Numbered from the stretch's first letter, positions 1-9,342 are shown. The stretch: DNA of 48,777 bases from Candidatus Ruthenibacterium merdavium (GCA_019119935.1 DWWA01000021.1:1-48777); one strand, 5' to 3'. The notes: generated by a model from the sequence alone, not told the origin. Translations and numbers: made by a program.

Positions 1-57
1 AAACAGATAGAAAGTGCAAAAAAGGGATGCTTTCAGTGCAAGAAAAATGATTTTTTT

Positions 58-70
58 TGTGATACAATAA
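58..70 (+). promoter_or_regulatory. Candidate extended -10 promoter for the ROK gene
   Basis: TGATACAAT at 60-68 fits an extended -10 (TGn plus TACAAT) about 85 bases upstream of the ROK start. No good -35 hexamer lies 16-18 bases upstream, as is usual for extended -10 promoters. The upstream window edge is near, so a more distant promoter cannot be excluded. Confidence 0.35.
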
Positions 71-152
71 AGGCAATTTCAGATTGAATGCCGGTGCGCA
101 GACGGTTCGTGCAGCGGCGCCGTAAAAACAGATTCACAAAGGAGAAAACGGT

Positions 153-1553
153 ATGAAATTTTTAAATGTCGAAATCCCGGTCAAAAATCTTCCTGTTCTG
201 GACGAAGGCTTCATCCCCCTGGGCCTGTTCTTTGAAAGCTATCGCAAAGGTGCACAGAAACCTTTGTGCATTGCTGTCGAGCGCTCCGGCGGTCAGGTTG
301 GTACTTATGAAACGAAGATTTACGGTACCCCGGAAATGAAAGAGGCAGACGCCTACTATGTTGACCGTTTGGTGAAGTTCCTGTTGTGGAGCTGGGGCGG
401 CTTTAAAGTTTCCATCTGCGGTGATGACGCTGTGGCCGAAAGTGTGAAAGAGGCTTACAGCGAAAACAGCTCCCGCGCGTTTGATAAAGGCTTCATGGAG
501 CAGGTTTATGAAACTGAGTTTGTGGTGGAGAGCCTGCCCTACGACAAGAAGCCGCAGGAGTGCCACAAAGCGGAGAGCATCGGCCGTCATACGAATGGCG
601 GACGCATCGGCTTTGATGCAGGCGGTTCCGACCGTAAGGTTTCCGCTGTCATCGACGGCGAGCCCATTTACAGCGAAGAAGTTGTCTGGTTCCCGAAGAT
701 TATCTCTGACCCCGATTACCACTATCAGGGAATTTTGGCAGCATTCCACACAGCAGCTGCAAAGATTCTGGAAAAAGGCGGCAAGGTGGAAGGCATCGGC
801 ATTTCTTCTGCCGGTGTGTACATCGACAACAAGTGCATGGTGGCTTCCTTGTTCCTGAAAGTGGGCAAAGAGGACTTTGACAAAAAGGTGAAAAACATCT
901 ATCTGCGCGCTGCAGAAGAGCTGGGCCGCACGCTGGGTTATGAAATTCCCGTTGTGGTTGCAAACGACGGCGACGTTTCTGCTTTGGCCGGTGCAATGGG
1001 TCTGGGCGAGAACGGCATTATGGGCATTGCCATGGGCACCAGTGAGGCTGTGGGCTATGTAGATGCCGACGGCAATATCTGCGGCTGGCTGAATGAGCTG
1101 GCATTTGCTCCCGTGGACGCACAGCCCGACGCCATGCAGGACGAGTGGAGCGGCGACATTGGCTGTGGTGTGAAATACTTCAGCCAAGACAGTGTCATCA
1201 AGCTGGCACCGCGCGCTGGCATTGAGCTGAAAGGTGAAAGCCCCGCTGAGAAGCTGAAAGAGGTTCAGGCTTTGATGGCTGAGGGTGACGAGCGCGCCGT
1301 GAAGGTATACGAGTCCATCGGCGTTTATCTCGGCCACACGCTGGCACTGTATGCACAGTTCTATGACATTAAGCATGTGCAGATGATGGGCCGTGTCATG
1401 TCCGGCAAGGGCGGCGATATCATCATGGAAGTTGCATCCCGCGTGATGGATGAGGAGTATCCCGGTGTTGCCTTCCGTCCTGAAGCACCGGACGAGAAAA
1501 CACGCCGCGTAGGCCAGTCTGCCGCCGCAGCAAGCCTGCCCGAAGTGAAATAA
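153..1553 (+). CDS. ROK-family (sugar kinase-like) protein with N-terminal extension
   Basis: A 466-residue protein starting at ATG 153 after AAAGGAG (spacing about 8). The ASKHA/ROK ATPase core begins near residue 150: phosphate-1-like GFDAGGSDRKV at 153-163, a VVANDGD segment with the expected catalytic Asp near 272, and a phosphate-2-like AMGTSEAVG at 293-301. ROK kinases normally run about 290-320 residues. Here about 145 residues of unrecognised sequence precede the core. The usual ROK zinc motif CxCGxxGC after the phosphate-2 loop is not seen; only an isolated GCGV occurs near 337. It could phosphorylate a sugar or act as a non-catalytic sugar sensor; substrate unknown. It is monocistronic and followed by a terminator. 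Fold assignment is fairly secure; activity is not. Confidence 0.75.
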   Translation: MKFLNVEIPVKNLPVLDEGFIPLGLFFESYRKGAQKPLCIAVERSGGQVGTYETKIYGTPEMKEADAYYVDRLVKFLLWSWGGFKVSICGDDAVAESVKEAYSENSSRAFDKGFMEQVYETEFVVESLPYDKKPQECHKAESIGRHTNGGRIGFDAGGSDRKVSAVIDGEPIYSEEVVWFPKIISDPDYHYQGILAAFHTAAAKILEKGGKVEGIGISSAGVYIDNKCMVASLFLKVGKEDFDKKVKNIYLRAAEELGRTLGYEIPVVVANDGDVSALAGAMGLGENGIMGIAMGTSEAVGYVDADGNICGWLNELAFAPVDAQPDAMQDEWSGDIGCGVKYFSQDSVIKLAPRAGIELKGESPAEKLKEVQALMAEGDERAVKVYESIGVYLGHTLALYAQFYDIKHVQMMGRVMSGKGGDIIMEVASRVMDEEYPGVAFRPEAPDEKTRRVGQSAAAASLPEVK

Positions 1554-1580
1554 GTGTTGTGAGATACACGGTATCCTGTT

Positions 1581-1620
1581 GCAAGGAGGAAACTGCCTGC
1601 GGGCGGTTTCCTCCTTGTTT
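1581..1620 (+). terminator. Rho-independent terminator after the ROK gene
   Basis: The arms AAGGAGGAAACTGCC (1582-1596) and GGCGGTTTCCTCCTT (1602-1616, one G-T pair) form a long stem followed by a short T-rich stretch. Note the stem contains a SD-like AAGGAGG that is sequestered by pairing. Confidence 0.75.
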
Positions 1621-1671
1621 GCATAGTGTCAGAAAAGATGCTGAAATGCCAAAAGAAAGGGAAATGATTTT

Positions 1672-2139
1672 TTGTTGATTCGGAAAGCGGAAACGAAAGA
1701 TATTCCCGCGCTGCAAACACTGCTGAAACAAGTGGGGAACGTGCATCATGAGGGAAGGCCGGATTTGTTTTTGCCCGATACATGCAAATACAATGGGCAG
1801 GAATTGGCACAGATGTTGGCGTGTGACAAAACGCCGGTGTTTGTTGCGGTGCAAGAGGATGTGGTGCACGGCTATGCCTTTTGCCAGCTGACAAAAAGCC
1901 ACGGAAACGGTGCATTTGTGGAGCACAAGGCGCTTTACTTAGACGATCTATGCGTTTTGGAAACCTGCCGAGGAACAGGGGTGGGAAAATTATTGTATGA
2001 ATTTGTAAAAGATTTTGCCAAAAAGCAGGGGTGTTATCATTTAACTCTCAATGTGTGGACATGTAACCCGGCGGCCATCAAGTTTTATGAAAAAATGGGA
2101 TTAGTACCGCAGAAAATTACGATGGAACAAGTTTTGTAA
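1672..2139 (+). CDS. GNAT family N-acetyltransferase
   Basis: A 155-residue GNAT-fold enzyme expected to transfer an acetyl group from acetyl-CoA to a small molecule or protein amine; substrate unknown. The acetyl-CoA pyrophosphate loop is CRGTGVGKLL near residues 101-110, preceded by the LYLDDLCV strand and followed by the typical NPAAIKFYEKMGL motif. The start is TTG at 1672 (or the adjacent TTG at 1675) after GAAAGGG; the nearby ATG at 1664 is in another frame and stops after four codons. It shares layout and the terminal MEQVL with the GNAT at 17692-18165, so the two are probably paralogues. It lies alone between a terminator and an AT-rich spacer. Confidence 0.85.
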   Translation: MLIRKAETKDIPALQTLLKQVGNVHHEGRPDLFLPDTCKYNGQELAQMLACDKTPVFVAVQEDVVHGYAFCQLTKSHGNGAFVEHKALYLDDLCVLETCRGTGVGKLLYEFVKDFAKKQGCYHLTLNVWTCNPAAIKFYEKMGLVPQKITMEQVL

Positions 2140-2503
2140 CAGGGGCTATGTCATAAAAAACGGCACAGATCAGAAACATAACCTTTACAAATAACGACAG
2201 ATTTTGCACTAAATTTGTTTTTGGGTGTTTTTTCATATCGCATTGTGTACATATTTCTGAAATTTATTTTTTTTGCTTTTATTTATTGTGATTGCTCTTT
2301 TTTCCGTGTAGAATTATGTTGGAAATCTTTTCATTTTAGGGCTTGACGAAGCTTTAAAAATGACATGATAAATAAGTGTTTGGATTTTTGACGCTGCTTA
2401 TTTGCGTGTGCTTTTTGAGAAGTGCATGGGGAAATCGAAGGGAAGCAAGCAGCGTTATAATCGGGTAATTTGATGTGAAAATGCGGATGAGGAGATGATA
2501 CCG
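2140..2503. other. AT-rich intergenic spacer upstream of the surface protein
   Basis: About 360 bases with no gene. It is markedly T-rich between 2210 and 2320. A candidate promoter lies at 2343-2372 (TTGACG, 18-base spacer, GATAAA). A TATAAT at 2456-2461 has no matching -35. No clear terminator for the upstream GNAT gene is visible. Confidence 0.5.
2343..2372 (+). promoter_or_regulatory. Candidate promoter of the surface-protein gene
   Basis: TTGACG at 2343-2348 and GATAAA at 2367-2372 are separated by 18 bases, leaving a 5' UTR of about 120 bases before the start at 2504. Only partial matches to the sigma-A consensus. Confidence 0.35.
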
Positions 2504-5500
2504 ATGAAAAGCAAACTTGTATTCCGTGTAGGTGCCGCAGCAATTTTGCTGGCCTCTTTACAGGGAGCCTGCTTTGCACAGGAGGTAGTGGGAAGTGCAA
2601 GTATCAATCGAGTTTTCGGCGCAAGTATCGTGCCGGTTAGTGCACAGCCGTATGCGGCAGATGAAGTGCAGTATTCGATTGATGGTGCCCCGGCGGTCAG
2701 TGCTTCTTTAGCGGATGCAATTGCGGCAATCAATGCTTCCTCCGATGGCACGTCAGCTCACATTGAATTGAACGCCGACATTCAGGTTTCCCAAACGTAT
2801 ACCTTAACCGGCAATAAAACGGTTACGATCGACGGAACGGCGAACGGCTATTCTCTGCAGCGTGCAAGCAGCCATGAGGGCGCACTGTTTTCCGTGCAAG
2901 GCGGCAGCTTAAAACTCACTAATGTGATTTTGGACGGCGGGGCCTCTGTGACTGTTGAAGGGGACGGGTCTTGGACTTGGAGCGGAGTTGCCGCAAATGA
3001 AGCCCTTGTGAAAGTGGAAAATGCTTTGCTTACCTTATCGGGCACAACGAAGCTTCAAAATGCATGGAACACGTCAGGCAACGGCGGCGGAATTTATGCC
3101 ACGGGTACCAACACAGTGCTCACTTTGGAAAAAGCAACGATTTCTTCCTGTGAGGCGGTTAATGGCGGCGGTGTATATTTAGAAGGCGGCGCTCGTTTTG
3201 TCGCGAATGGATCTACGAGCACGGATGTCAGAATTGTCAACAACCGTGCAAAAAACGGCGGTGGTATTTATGTCACAGGTGCTGTTTCTACGCCTCATTC
3301 TTTAAAGTTAATTAACATTCAAGGAAACAGCGCTGAGAACGGCGGCGCTGTGTATGCGACAAACGAGGCACGAATTATTTCGGAAAGCAAAAACCATAAT
3401 ATTTTTTCGAACACAGCTTCGAAAAACGGCGGTGCATTTTACATTGAAGGATCGAACACCGTGGTGAATTTGCCGCTCACCAGTTTTCAAAAGAACAAAG
3501 CCGAAAACGGGGGCGCCGTGTATGTTTCAAATAGCGCAAGCTTTATTGCCGGCACGGTACAAATGAAAGACAATGAGGCGACGAATGACGGCGGTGCGAT
3601 CTATGCCGATACAAAAGCAAAAGTTACCTTGAAAAGCGGCGGTAATGGATATAATGACCCTGATACTGTAAACAGCGGTTTGCTGAGGAATATTGCCGGG
3701 CGCAACGGCGGCGGAATTTATGCTGCCGACGCCGAGACTCAAATTACAGTCGGCGAAAGTAGCACTGTGGGAATTTTTTATAACGAAGCAGGAAATATGG
3801 CAGGCGCGATGTATCTGGAAAACGGAGCGGTTGGAATGCTGACGAAGGTTGTTAATATCCGCGCAAACCGCGGCGGGGAAAACGGCGCGCCTACGACACC
3901 GTGGAAAGAGGAGCTTTCCTGCGGCGGCGTTCGTGTGGATGAAACCAGCACTTTGAAGCTCGCCGGAAAAATCATCATTACAGAGAATACCGTCGGAACC
4001 GAGGGTCGTGAAGTTAACTTGCTGATTGCCAGCGGTAAAATTGCCCCCGGTGCAGACCAAAATGTGCCTGTGGAATGTTACTGGGACTACGGCGGTCTTT
4101 CGGCCGGAACAAAAATCGGCGTGAGTTTGCAGGTTTGGCCGACGGACGGCGGAAGCAATGAAGTGCTGTACATGGTCGGAAAAACGTATAACGGAAGTGC
4201 AAACGGCATTACTGCTGATTATGCCGGCTACTTTACGAGTGACCGAAACCCTTATGATTCAAGCACCGGAAAAGGCATTTTTGAAACTGTGGTGCGTTCC
4301 GCACCGCACCCGGAAATGGGTAAGAATTATAATCAGGTTTACTTAAAAGCACATCCCATTCAGACACCAACTGTCTCCGCGCAGGCGGTAAGTAAATATT
4401 ACGATGGAACGAATCAAACTTCTTTAACCAATGCAGCGTGGTCCAATGTAGACCCCGCAGTGGAAAAACTTTTTCAAAACTTGAAAGAGGGAACAGACTA
4501 TACTTATACTGCGACGTTTGAAAATAACGCACAGGGCAATGTGATTTTTGACGGTACGTCTGCAAAAGAGCAAACGGTACAAATTACGATTTCCGTAAAG
4601 AATCAAGATGTCCTGAAAGTATTTCCTTCTTTGAGGAGCATCAAGCTTACTTCAAAAGCGGTGATTTATCCGATTCCTCTTGCGATCAAGGCCGAGGCAC
4701 AGGACAAATACTATGATGCAACGAATGCTGCGCAGGCGACGATTTCGTTGATCGTCGATACATCTGCGGGTTCACAAGGCGGCCTGACACTGCCGCAGAC
4801 GCTTCCCGTGGAGCCTGTTCAGGGTACAGACTATACCGTGACGGCATCGTTTGACAGTGCACAAGCGGGGGCAGGCCGAAATGTTAACATTCAGGTCAAA
4901 CCAAACGGAACCGACCTTGCGAAAAACTATATTTGGCCCTCCGCACAGTTCACGTTAACGGCGGAAATTTTAAAATTGCCTTTGGAGGTTTCTCTTCAGG
5001 CGGAAAACAAAGTGTATGACGGCTCTGCTAAGGCTGTTTTAAAAGGGACGCCCAGTGTAAGTATCGCAAAGCAGAATCGAAGCGGATTAACGCTTCCTTC
5101 GTCTTTGCCGGAAACAATTGAATTTGCGGCCGACTACACATTGGAAAATCCGATGTTTGCGGATGAAAATGGACAGCCTGTTTCGGATGCGGGAGTGCAT
5201 ATGGTAACGGGTACGCTGAAAATCTTAAACGATTCCAAAATGAAGAACTATACCATGGCTCTTGCGGCACAAGGTTCTCAAGCTGAAATTACACAGCGTA
5301 CGTTAACCCCTGTTTCCGTAAAAGTGCAGGACAAGCTTTATGACGGAACGACAGAGGCTGCTGCTTCTGATTTGGTGCTTTCCGGTTTGCCGGACGGCCA
5401 GAAATTGGAAGAGGGAGTTGATTACCGCATTGTGAGCGCTTTGTTTGAAGATCCCGAAACGGGCGTCAACAAGCAGGTGCGTGTAACATTTGAACTGCTT

Positions 5501-6028
5501 AGTGAACAAGCGAAGAGGAATTATGTGTTAGAAAAAGACTTTTTGCTTGCTAAGGCTGATATTACAAACGATTTAAAAGTGACCGATGAGTACACTGAAG
5601 AAGTAAGCAGCGGCGTGATGACAGTGCAGGACATGGAACAGTGGATTCGCACGCAGTATTATCACGTTCCCACAACGCTGGTAAGCCTGAGTATCAAAGA
5701 TGCAAACGGACATGATGTGCAGCAAATTGATCGCTCAGTTGCGGCAGTTTACAGCGTAGAAGCACGTTTCACCAATGACAACGGTCAGACGGCCCTGTAT
5801 CAGATTGTGTGGAATTTGGTAGAAAAGCAAGTAGAAGAGCCCACAGTGCCGGGAGAAACGCCCGGCACGCCGGAGGAAACTCCGACGCCTCCTGCTGCAT
5901 CGCCCATTGTCCAAACGGGTGATACCTCCGCAACGGAATTGCTCGCGCTGGCATTGGCAATCTCGGCAACAGCGATTGCAGTTTTAATGATTATGGGACA
6001 CAAACGAAATCACATGAAACAAAAATGA
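2504..6028 (+). CDS. Exported beta-helix / YDG-repeat surface protein with sortase-like C-terminus
   Basis: About 1174 residues. The start is placed at ATG 2504, nine bases after GGAG; the in-frame ATG at 2495 touches that GGAG and is unlikely. Residues 1-25 are a signal peptide (cut near CFA-Q). Residues roughly 50-480 hold nine NGGG(I/V)Y-type rungs (first near DNA 3079, last near 3799) spaced about 27-32 residues, typical of a right-handed parallel beta-helix. Four YDG-type repeats follow, marked by YYDGTN, YYDATN, VYDGSA and LYDGTT near residues 631, 732, 835 and 941. A Pro/Thr/Glu-rich wall-spanning stretch precedes IVQTGD, then a hydrophobic helix and a basic tail: a sortase-type anchor with a non-LPXTG motif. 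Likely an adhesin or glycan-binding surface protein; no catalytic motif is recognised. No sortase gene lies in the window. Confidence 0.85.
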   Translation: MKSKLVFRVGAAAILLASLQGACFAQEVVGSASINRVFGASIVPVSAQPYAADEVQYSIDGAPAVSASLADAIAAINASSDGTSAHIELNADIQVSQTYTLTGNKTVTIDGTANGYSLQRASSHEGALFSVQGGSLKLTNVILDGGASVTVEGDGSWTWSGVAANEALVKVENALLTLSGTTKLQNAWNTSGNGGGIYATGTNTVLTLEKATISSCEAVNGGGVYLEGGARFVANGSTSTDVRIVNNRAKNGGGIYVTGAVSTPHSLKLINIQGNSAENGGAVYATNEARIISESKNHNIFSNTASKNGGAFYIEGSNTVVNLPLTSFQKNKAENGGAVYVSNSASFIAGTVQMKDNEATNDGGAIYADTKAKVTLKSGGNGYNDPDTVNSGLLRNIAGRNGGGIYAADAETQITVGESSTVGIFYNEAGNMAGAMYLENGAVGMLTKVVNIRANRGGENGAPTTPWKEELSCGGVRVDETSTLKLAGKIIITENTVGTEGREVNLLIASGKIAPGADQNVPVECYWDYGGLSAGTKIGVSLQVWPTDGGSNEVLYMVGKTYNGSANGITADYAGYFTSDRNPYDSSTGKGIFETVVRSAPHPEMGKNYNQVYLKAHPIQTPTVSAQAVSKYYDGTNQTSLTNAAWSNVDPAVEKLFQNLKEGTDYTYTATFENNAQGNVIFDGTSAKEQTVQITISVKNQDVLKVFPSLRSIKLTSKAVIYPIPLAIKAEAQDKYYDATNAAQATISLIVDTSAGSQGGLTLPQTLPVEPVQGTDYTVTASFDSAQAGAGRNVNIQVKPNGTDLAKNYIWPSAQFTLTAEILKLPLEVSLQAENKVYDGSAKAVLKGTPSVSIAKQNRSGLTLPSSLPETIEFAADYTLENPMFADENGQPVSDAGVHMVTGTLKILNDSKMKNYTMALAAQGSQAEITQRTLTPVSVKVQDKLYDGTTEAAASDLVLSGLPDGQKLEEGVDYRIVSALFEDPETGVNKQVRVTFELLSEQAKRNYVLEKDFLLAKADITNDLKVTDEYTEEVSSGVMTVQDMEQWIRTQYYHVPTTLVSLSIKDANGHDVQQIDRSVAAVYSVEARFTNDNGQTALYQIVWNLVEKQVEEPTVPGETPGTPEETPTPPAASPIVQTGDTSATELLALALAISATAIAVLMIMGHKRNHMKQK
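2998..3830 (+). repeat. Tandem beta-helix rung repeats within the surface-protein gene
   Basis: Degenerate coding repeats centred on AACGGCGGnG(G/C)nnTnTAT occur near 3079, 3162, 3256, 3339, 3424, 3507, 3588, 3703 and 3799, spaced 81-115 bases. They encode beta-helix rungs; length variation between strains by recombination is plausible but not shown. Confidence 0.75.
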
Positions 6029-6053
6029 GTAACCTTTACTCGTAAATAACAAG

Positions 6054-6096
6054 ACAGCCCAAAGCGCTTTTCGGCGCTTTGGGCTGTCCCTTTTAT
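6054..6096 (+). terminator. Terminator between surface-protein gene and argS (probably bidirectional)
   Basis: Perfect 14-base arms ACAGCCCAAAGCGC (6054-6067) and GCGCTTTGGGCTGT (6074-6087), followed on plus by CCCTTTT. Read on minus, the stem is followed by CTTGTTATTT, so it can also end the converging argS operon. Confidence 0.85.
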
Positions 6097-6128
6097 CGAG
6101 GAAATCAAACAATCGACAAAACAAAAGA

Positions 6129-7901
6129 TTACATGCTTTCCGGCACGGTAATTTTCATCATGGTGAGTGCGTTGGAGATGACGTTTTTGGTTGCCGTGCA
6201 CAGCGACAAACGAGCCTGACACAAAGCGTCATCGGCATCTTTCACGCGGCATGAATTGTAGAATTTGTGATACTGTGTTGCCAAATCGGTGGCATAGCGG
6301 GTGATACGCGCGGGGTCATAACTCTTTGCCGCGGAAATAATTTCGCCGGGGAATGCGGCAATCATGCGAATCAAATCGCGCTCAGCAGGCTCGGTGAGCA
6401 GCGACAGGTCAGCATTTTCCGCACCGCCGAATACAATGCCTTCTTCTGCCAGCTTTTTCAAAATGCTGCAAATACGGGCGTGTGCGTACTGCACATAGTA
6501 AACGGGGTTGTCGCTGTCTTTCTTAATGGCGAGGTCCATATCAAAGTCGATGGTGCTGCCAGGCTCACGCATGTTGAACAGGAAGCGCGCGGAATCAATG
6601 GGCACCTCGTCCAGCAGCTCAGCAAGGCCGATGGCTTTGCCTGTGCGCTTCGACATTTTTACCGGCTGGCCGTCCTTCATCAAGCGCACAAACTGCATCA
6701 AAACAATATCCAGTTTCTCGCCGTCTAAACCGATGGCGTCCATAGCACCCTTCATGCGCGCCACATGGCCGTGATGGTCGGCGCCCCACACGTCGATGGC
6801 TCGCTCAAAACCGCGCACGGCAAATTTGTTGTAGTGGTAAGCGATGTCTGCGGCAAAGTAGGTGGGAATACCGTTGGCGCGCACGAGCACCTCGTCTTTT
6901 TCCTCTTCGGTAACTTCTCCGTCCATGCCTTTGCGGGACATTTTGTTTGCGCCGTATTTCTCAGCGTATTTCATGGAACGATACCAGATTGCGCCGTCCT
7001 TCTCGTAGGTTGCGCCGCGTTCTGCCAGCTTTTTCAGCACGTCCTGAATGGCGCCGGACTCGTGCAGCGTCGTTTCGCTGAACCACACGTCATAGGTCAC
7101 ACGGTACTTTGCCATGTCGTCTTTCAGCGCATGAATGTTGTGCGGCAGACCGAATGCGGCAATTTCACGGCGCAGGGTTTCCTCGTCCTCATTGACAAAG
7201 CGGTCGCCGTATTTTTCGCTGAACAGCTTTGCCAGCTCTTTAATATCGTCGCCCTGATAACCGTCTTCGGGGAAAGGAACCGCTTCTTCGCCGCGGTAAA
7301 TCTGTAAATAACGCGCGGCCAGACTCTTGCCAAACTTGACCACCTGATTGCCTGCGTCATTGATCAAAAATTCGCGGGTGACGTCGTAGCCTGCCCAGTC
7401 GAGCGCTGCGGCAAGGCAGTCGCCCAGCGCGCCGCCGCGTGCATTGCCGAGGTGCATCGGGCCGGTGGGGTTGGCAGAAACAAACTCCACGTTAATTTTT
7501 TGGTTGCGGCCGTATTCGGTGCGTCCGTAGTCCTTGCCGAGCACATTTGCGGAAAAGACAACGCCGGAAAACCAGCTTGCCGATAAAAACAGATTGATAA
7601 AGCCCGGCCCGGCAATTTCGATGCGCTCAAAAGAGCTGCTTTCCAAAGAGGGCATTGCCGCCACAACCGCCTCGGCGATTTTGCGCGGCGCCATGCCGAA
7701 CACGCGCGCAGAAGCCATCGCTAAGTTAGAAGCAACGTCGCCGTTTTTCACATCGCCCGGAATCTCCGTGATAAACTCCGGCAGTTCGCGCTCGGGCAAT
7801 GTCCCCTGCTGCATCGCGGCAGTCAGCGCTTTTGAGAGAAGCTCATGCGCTTCGTCCAAAATAAATTGTTTCGGATCGCAGTATTTCATTTCTTCGTACA
7901 C
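6129..7901 (-). CDS. argS: Arginyl-tRNA synthetase
   Basis: A 590-residue class I synthetase that charges tRNA-Arg. The N-terminal Add1-like domain precedes the HIGH-type motif ANPTGPMHLGNARGG, and the KMSKS-type loop reads VKMSKRTGKAIGL. A C-terminal DALR anticodon-binding domain ends the protein. Length and motif order match bacterial ArgRS. The start is a GTG at 7901, seven bases after GAGGAA; the in-frame ATG at 7889 lacks a well-placed SD. It is the last gene of the minus-strand ddl-murI-DUF1934-argS run, 98 bases after the DUF1934 gene. No T-box leader is seen directly upstream. Confidence 0.97.
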   Translation of the reverse strand: MYEEMKYCDPKQFILDEAHELLSKALTAAMQQGTLPERELPEFITEIPGDVKNGDVASNLAMASARVFGMAPRKIAEAVVAAMPSLESSSFERIEIAGPGFINLFLSASWFSGVVFSANVLGKDYGRTEYGRNQKINVEFVSANPTGPMHLGNARGGALGDCLAAALDWAGYDVTREFLINDAGNQVVKFGKSLAARYLQIYRGEEAVPFPEDGYQGDDIKELAKLFSEKYGDRFVNEDEETLRREIAAFGLPHNIHALKDDMAKYRVTYDVWFSETTLHESGAIQDVLKKLAERGATYEKDGAIWYRSMKYAEKYGANKMSRKGMDGEVTEEEKDEVLVRANGIPTYFAADIAYHYNKFAVRGFERAIDVWGADHHGHVARMKGAMDAIGLDGEKLDIVLMQFVRLMKDGQPVKMSKRTGKAIGLAELLDEVPIDSARFLFNMREPGSTIDFDMDLAIKKDSDNPVYYVQYAHARICSILKKLAEEGIVFGGAENADLSLLTEPAERDLIRMIAAFPGEIISAAKSYDPARITRYATDLATQYHKFYNSCRVKDADDALCQARLSLCTATKNVISNALTMMKITVPESM

Positions 7902-7999
7902 GTTCTATTCCTCGCTTTTTTCTTGGTATCGGTGATAGGTTGTTTCTTTAAAACATTGTTTCACGTCGTGTGTGGCTGCGGATGCGGACAAGCAAACAT

Positions 8000-8425
8000 T
8001 TATAATGAGGGCTTTACCGTAATATCCACAGTGTTCCGGCTAACCGTATGGGTGTCCATATCAAGATAATACCCAAAACGGATGCGTCCGCCTTCGCTGG
8101 ACAGCTCCGACTCAATATAGTCGGCAGCAACGCCTAAATTGAGCGCGCCCATCCCGGTTTCGTAGTGGCAGACGTGGCGCTTGCCCTTTTCGATAATCAG
8201 CTGACTGGGCGCTTTGCCGTAGCGAATCATGCTGACCTTTTCTTCGCTTTCCACCTTGACGGTTGTGATGCATCCCTGATAGCCCGTTGCCTGGCTTTCT
8301 TTATATACAATATAGAAGTGGTCGCCCTTTTTCATAAAACTGCCGCGTGTCATCAGCTCTACTTCGTCCGATTCTCCGTCTTGTTCCATGATGCCGCGGA
8401 TGGTGATGAGGTAATCCTCGCGCAT
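8000..8425 (-). CDS. DUF1934 (YwiB-like) beta-barrel protein
   Basis: A 141-residue small cytosolic protein of the DUF1934/YwiB family, predicted to form a calycin-like beta-barrel. Visible features are the N-terminal DYLITIRGI strand, the central GDHFYIVYKES and the GRIRFGYYLDMD stretch near the C-terminus. There is no signal peptide or membrane segment. YwiB-type genes commonly sit just upstream of argS in Firmicutes, as here. The ATG at 8425 follows AAAGGA. Function unknown; the family has no established enzymatic activity. Confidence 0.8.
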   Translation of the reverse strand: MREDYLITIRGIMEQDGESDEVELMTRGSFMKKGDHFYIVYKESQATGYQGCITTVKVESEEKVSMIRYGKAPSQLIIEKGKRHVCHYETGMGALNLGVAADYIESELSSEGGRIRFGYYLDMDTHTVSRNTVDITVKPSL

Positions 8426-8493
8426 GAAAATTCCTTTCTTCTTTATTGGGTATTTCTGAAATATTCAACGCTTTCAGAAACCCTTTCCTTCAA

Positions 8494-9342
8494 TCATTGA
8501 GAAATGCCGCCGTCGGCAGGGTAGTGATCCACGCTGATGCGTGTCACGTCGCCGCCTGCATATTCGCCCAAAAACCAGCCGGAAAGTGTGGCAAAGCTTT
8601 CGGTGGAATCGCTGACAAAATATTGCGCGGTGCCGATGTGCCCGTCGTTTCGCAGCAAATCAGCCTCGCGCAGCAAAGCGGCGGTGCAAAGCGCCGTTTC
8701 GCGCCCGGAATCAATCAAAGCAACCTGCCGACCCATGACCTTTGCCAAAATGGGTGCAATCAGCGGGTAGTGGGTACAGCCTAAAATCAGCGTATCCACT
8801 TCGGCTTTTTGAAGCGGCTTTAAATAGTCCTCGGCCACGAGACGCGTTACTTCGTTGTCGGCGTTAAAATAGCCGTTTTCCACCAAAGGCACAAACAGCG
8901 GGCAGCTTTGCGCGGTGATTTGTACATCGCTGCGCAGGGCGCGCAGCGCAGCTTCATAACTGCGGCTGGCAATGGTGGCAGGCGTTCCGATAATGCCGAT
9001 GCGGCCTGTTTTTGTGGCGGCGGCCGCCGCTTGTGCCGTACACTGCACAACTCCCGTAAACCCAACGGGCAAAGCGGCGGAGAACTCGGCAGGCAATGTG
9101 CTGGAAACCGTGCCGCATGCCGCCATCACAAACTTTACCTTTTGTTCCAGCAAAAAGGCAATGTCCTGTTTGGCATAGCGGATGATGGTATCCACCCCGC
9201 GTGTGCCGTAGGGAACGCGCCCGGTATCGCCAAAATACACAATGTCCTCATGAGGAAGCAGGCGGCGAAGCTCGCGCACGGCGGTCAATCCGCCCAGGCC
9301 GGAGTCAAACACGCCGATGGGACGTTCACGCATTGCCGTCAT
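8494..9342 (-). CDS. murI: Glutamate racemase
   Basis: A 282-residue cofactor-independent racemase making D-glutamate for peptidoglycan. The substrate-binding GVFDSGLGGLTAV motif is near residue 10; the two catalytic cysteines lie in the VMAACGT segment and in LGCTHYPLI. Length fits the family (about 265-285). ATG 9342 follows AAGGAG by eight bases and overlaps the ddl stop by four bases, so the two are translationally coupled. A second in-frame ATG four codons later is less well placed. Pairing of D-Glu and D-Ala-D-Ala supply in one operon makes metabolic sense. Confidence 0.97.
   Translation of the reverse strand: MTAMRERPIGVFDSGLGGLTAVRELRRLLPHEDIVYFGDTGRVPYGTRGVDTIIRYAKQDIAFLLEQKVKFVMAACGTVSSTLPAEFSAALPVGFTGVVQCTAQAAAAATKTGRIGIIGTPATIASRSYEAALRALRSDVQITAQSCPLFVPLVENGYFNADNEVTRLVAEDYLKPLQKAEVDTLILGCTHYPLIAPILAKVMGRQVALIDSGRETALCTAALLREADLLRNDGHIGTAQYFVSDSTESFATLSGWFLGEYAGGDVTRISVDHYPADGGISQ

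Noticed and set aside
3079-3830. CRISPR-like or non-coding tandem repeat array
   Set aside because: Spacing is uneven, repeats are degenerate, and all units stay in frame as beta-helix rungs.
7902-7999. T-box leader for argS
   Set aside because: The conserved TGGNACCGCG-type sequence is absent and the gap is too short.
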